This document shows positions 60,691 to 64,000 of a DNA stretch of 64,000 bases, piece after piece. The position numbers and the translations under genes were made by a program. The notes below the pieces were generated by a model. It saw only the letters and a program-made list of their open reading frames with translations. It ran no database searches and was not told the origin of the DNA. Origin of the DNA: Podocnemis expansa (lineage: Eukaryota > Chordata > Testudines > Podocnemididae); NCBI GenBank assembly GCA_007922195.1, contig ML682014.1:4874868-4938867 (forward strand), in the 5' to 3' direction. Position 1 is the stretch's first letter. Each line of letters begins with the position of its first letter.

Positions 60691-62584
60691 CCTGTCTTCT
60701 GGCATGGCTTATGTTAAGGACTCCAAGTTTATAAGTCTCTTTCTGTCTGGACACAGTCTCAACATGAGGAAGTTCCATCCATTAAGCGTACCCAGGGAAG
60801 GTGTATTTAGTTTTCTTAGGTTTCTGGAGGGTACCTGAGCCTGTTTAGTTACTTGTCTAGATGGAGACTAAGTCATCTTGTTTCCACCTGGTGGAAGGGT
60901 TTCATGTAGATTCCAAAAGCATGTAGAGATTTGCTGAGCAGCCTTAAACTATAGCAGATAAGTTATCATGTACAACAGTGCAATGGCCCAAGTTTGGCTA
61001 TCAGTTACATCCATGGAAACTGACTGAGCTTGATTTTCAAGTGTTTGCAATTTCACCCCATGATCTTGAAAGCTGCTCTGCCCAGTGGACCTCTGGGCCT
61101 GTGTGTTGCTCCAGTGCACACACTGCATGCAATAGTTTGCACACAGGGGCCTGGTACATCACTTTTATAAGGCATGATTAGATGTGGTTACACGCCTTGT
61201 AACCCCAATAGCGTAAGGAGGGGAAGAAATTGGTGAAGAAAGCAACTTTTTAATTTTTAAAGTAGTTTTGAACGTATTTATAGTTAAGCCATTTTAAATT
61301 CCTTTGGCTTAATTAAACAATTTTTCATTAATTGTACTTTGCAAGCTAACCTCATGGAGTATCACAAAACATAAGAAGCAACACATTCAGTCTCTTGCAT
61401 GTGATTACAGTTTTTGAAGTTTACAAAATTACTTGCAGACTAAATACAATTTTATTGACTGTGTTTTATATTTTATTCAATGCCATGCCCCACTTAAGAA
61501 TTGTGGGCCAGATTCTCAACTACAATGTTAAAGCATCAATTAAGTCAAAACAGTTATGCCAATCAACCCCAGCTGTGGTTCTGCTACTTCATTTTTATTT
61601 ATGGTTATTTTTCAGTACCTATACATGGAAGCAGAGAAAAGAATTAACCTCACTTTCCAGAAACATTATAGTGCAGTCATTAAGGCTTCATCCATTCAAA
61701 TCAGTAGGCTTTTCACTTTGACTTTGGTAGGAGCAGAATTGAACCCTAAAAATTATGTGTGCAAATGTGTCAAGAAGGACACAGACAGAGGATTTGGGCA
61801 TGGATCTATAAAGGAGAGGCAAGGACAGGCTAGTTTCTGGTGGTAGTCACCCCTTGCTCCCTGGGCCTCCCTTAGCTCCCACATGGCTAAAATGTAAACC
61901 TAATCATAAAATATAGTATTGATTTATATATAGATAGATCTAAACAATACCCACTGAAATAAAACCCCACTGTTTTCATATGAGAAAAGACATTTTAAAA
62001 TACTATACCATATCTTCACACAACAATAAAATCACAAGAAGCAAAAATACCATTAAATAATGAGCACTCTTCCTCAGTTTTTAAACATACTAACAGAAAA
62101 GTTTTCATATTCTTCAACCAACAGCTCAATAAAGGTGTCCTTCCTCCCCTCTTGATGTATGCCTTCTCGGTCCTGCTTTCTCAAGCAACATCCCCTTCTG
62201 GCTCTGCCCACTTCTCAAGCTTACAGAAGAGGCCTGGCATAGGAATACATTTAAACCTGACCCTGACACAGTTCCAGCTTGCTGGTCTGACCTTGGCTTA
62301 GCTATTGAAGACCTTGTGGATTCCACTGAGATGCAGGCTGCCTCAGTGCCATTGGCTCTGCCCATCTGTCTAGATCAGTGCACAAATCTAACAGAATGAT
62401 TTTGCCTTTAAAAAGCCAGAGTAGGTGAATGAAGAGCTTCCTCACAATCAGCAACAATTTCTGCTTCCTAGAATGATCCTAAGCAACCAGGCCAGGGGGA
62501 AAATGTTCTTATCTTATAGGGCTGAAAATCTAAAGCAGAAAGAAAGATAATGAAGAGAGACATAAGAGTTAATCATAGATAATA
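60691..62584. other. No recognisable gene; holds the second copy of the repeat at 61789-61885
   Basis: GGATTTGGGCATGGATC, AGGACAGGCTAGTTTCTGG and CCCTTGCTCCCTGGGCC mark the copy. The remainder is AT-rich. Confidence 0.45.
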
Positions 62585-62662
62585 GTGCTGCCTTAAGTGC
62601 AAGGGAATGGACTGGAAAACTTTGCAAGGTCCCTTCCAGGCCTACAATGCTATGACTCAAAA
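62585..62662 (+). mobile_element. CR1 3'-end fragment
   Basis: GCAAGGTCCCTTCCAGGCC, then CTACAATGCTATGACTC is the CR1 terminal sequence with a few changes. Confidence 0.8.
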
Positions 62663-64000
62663 TAGGGATCGGGGTAGGATTCTTTAGCCAGTCGAGAAAG
62701 ATCATTACTATGTATTTATTAAATCCTAGCTAAGCAAGAACATTGACTCTCTGCTTCTGTCACTGAGATATGGAGGGAACTGAGCATTTTTATTTAGATA
62801 AATTGTAAACCAAATTTTTCAGATGCTGGAAGATAGGGTGGCAAAAGTAAATATTTAAAAGGAATCCCCATTATGCAGCTGGTAAAAGAATATTTAAGCA
62901 GAACTTAGGCTTTTGGGTTTTTTTGTTTGTTTTGTTTTGTTTTGTTTGTTTTTATTTCACAACAATCAGTTTTAAGAAACAAGCACAAAAGTCTTTAAGT
63001 TAGCCTGGGACAGTCAGGAACCTTGGAATTTCCTCCATAGATTCAATATGTGAAGGCCAGCTCTGTTGAAGACCAATTTTTATAAACACAGAATACTGTT
63101 GAGAATAGAACTAAGTCCATAGGAATCAATGGAAAGCCACCCCCCCCAATTCAGTGGACTTTGCATCTGTCCCATTATAGTCCTCATTATCAACAGGGTC
63201 TCAAGCAGGTCTCTAAAAATGTGTATTCAATCTTTCAATCTCCCTCTTCTTCTATGCTTCAGATACACAAATGAAGTATTATTAAAATAAATGCTATCTG
63301 AAGTTATTTAATTCTAAGTACGTTCACACCTGTTCCTAGGGAAAAAAAATACCAGATTACTTACTCTTTTTAATTTAATTCATTCTTAGGTATGGGCAAA
63401 CCACACTGGCTCAGTGATTTATAAAAGCTGTAGAGTAATTATAGTTGATTTGCTCTTTTTTGTATCTTCTGTGTTTTAGCACAAGCTTAATTCTACCAAA
63501 AGCAAACTCTCTGTTTCTGTGATGGAGTGTACTAGGTCTTCTCTGCCCCTTCCCTTCTCAAGCTGCTGGATGCATTGCCATGATGAAGCATCCTCCCAAT
63601 AAAGAAGGTACCACCTGGGAAAGAAGGACAGTGAGCTGACTGCTGGGCAGTGCCTAGAGAAGTTACTCAGGTTGCAGTACCAGCAAAATCAATAAGACTT
63701 GGTCTTCAGTGGCTAGAAGGTCCAGGAGAAGTAAACTGTCTAACAGATGTCTTGTCTGCTTTTTCCAAGGGGAATATTGTACTAGGTAAAGCTGAGGTAT
63801 GAGAACAACTCCCTAGTCCTAATTCAAAATGGTCAGGGCTTACATCCCTCAAGAGATTTGATTTTTTTTGTTTTTTGGTGTTTTGTGAAGTATAAAAGGC
63901 CAGATGGACTTTTTTTGCTGAATGTCAATTAACTGTTACTGGACTAGCAAGGAAAATGTGAGCCAAGGAACCTCTCACCTGCAAACTTTCAGCTCCTCAC
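62663..64000. other. No recognisable gene
   Basis: AT-rich with a (TTTTG)n-like run at about 62918-62952. The end of the window holds nothing I can assign. Confidence 0.5.

Overview
The window reads as non-coding DNA from a vertebrate nuclear genome, very probably a turtle. The background is AT-rich with no operons or bacterial signals. I found no host exon I could defend. What is recognisable is almost all transposable-element debris. The turtle call rests on a tRNA-headed SINE with a CR1 tail (36895-37010), a hAT-type non-autonomous element at 9279-9658 that I recall as very common in chelonian genomes, many Penelope-like retroelement tails, and several abundant palindromic elements ending in CTATGTCTACAC. 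I worked from memory without a database, so species and repeat-library names are not assigned.

Layout. 1-1.43 kb: a palindromic MITE, a Penelope tail and an antisense CR1 ORF2 fragment. 1.4-8.8 kb: mostly featureless, with MIR and CR1 scraps and a Penelope insertion at 4.9 kb. 8.8-9.7 kb: three DNA-transposon fossils side by side. 9.7-16.3 kb: no recognisable element. 16.3-20.5 kb: the densest repeat block, with nested palindromic MITEs, C-rich minisatellites, two hAT elements and an inverted Penelope insertion. 20.5-34 kb: sparse, with a MIR split by a hAT element, CR1 reverse-transcriptase debris, and a Penelope tail split by a MITE. 34.3-35.5 kb: the best Penelope-like element, with a decayed ORF ending in a GIY-YIG endonuclease. 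36-41.5 kb: hAT, SINE, MITE and Penelope copies. 42.07-45.5 kb: the main protein-coding remnant, a nearly full-length R2/R4-group non-LTR retrotransposon broken by one stop codon and two frameshifts. 46.28-47.96 kb: a large inverted repeat with a solo LTR in one arm. 47.9-64 kb: sparse, with a hAT-like element, two old repeats, and a Penelope palindrome interrupted by a 400-base gap.

The elements do not form a working gene system. They record successive insertions: R4 into an older repeat, hAT into MIR, a MITE into a Penelope tail, and an LTR into one arm of an inverted repeat. Three patterns go beyond routine masking: Penelope insertions that repeatedly have a head-to-head inverted structure with 12-13 bp target duplications; palindromic MITEs that share ends but carry different core palindromes; and GC-rich minisatellites with a period near 37-40 bp in the centres of otherwise AT-rich elements.
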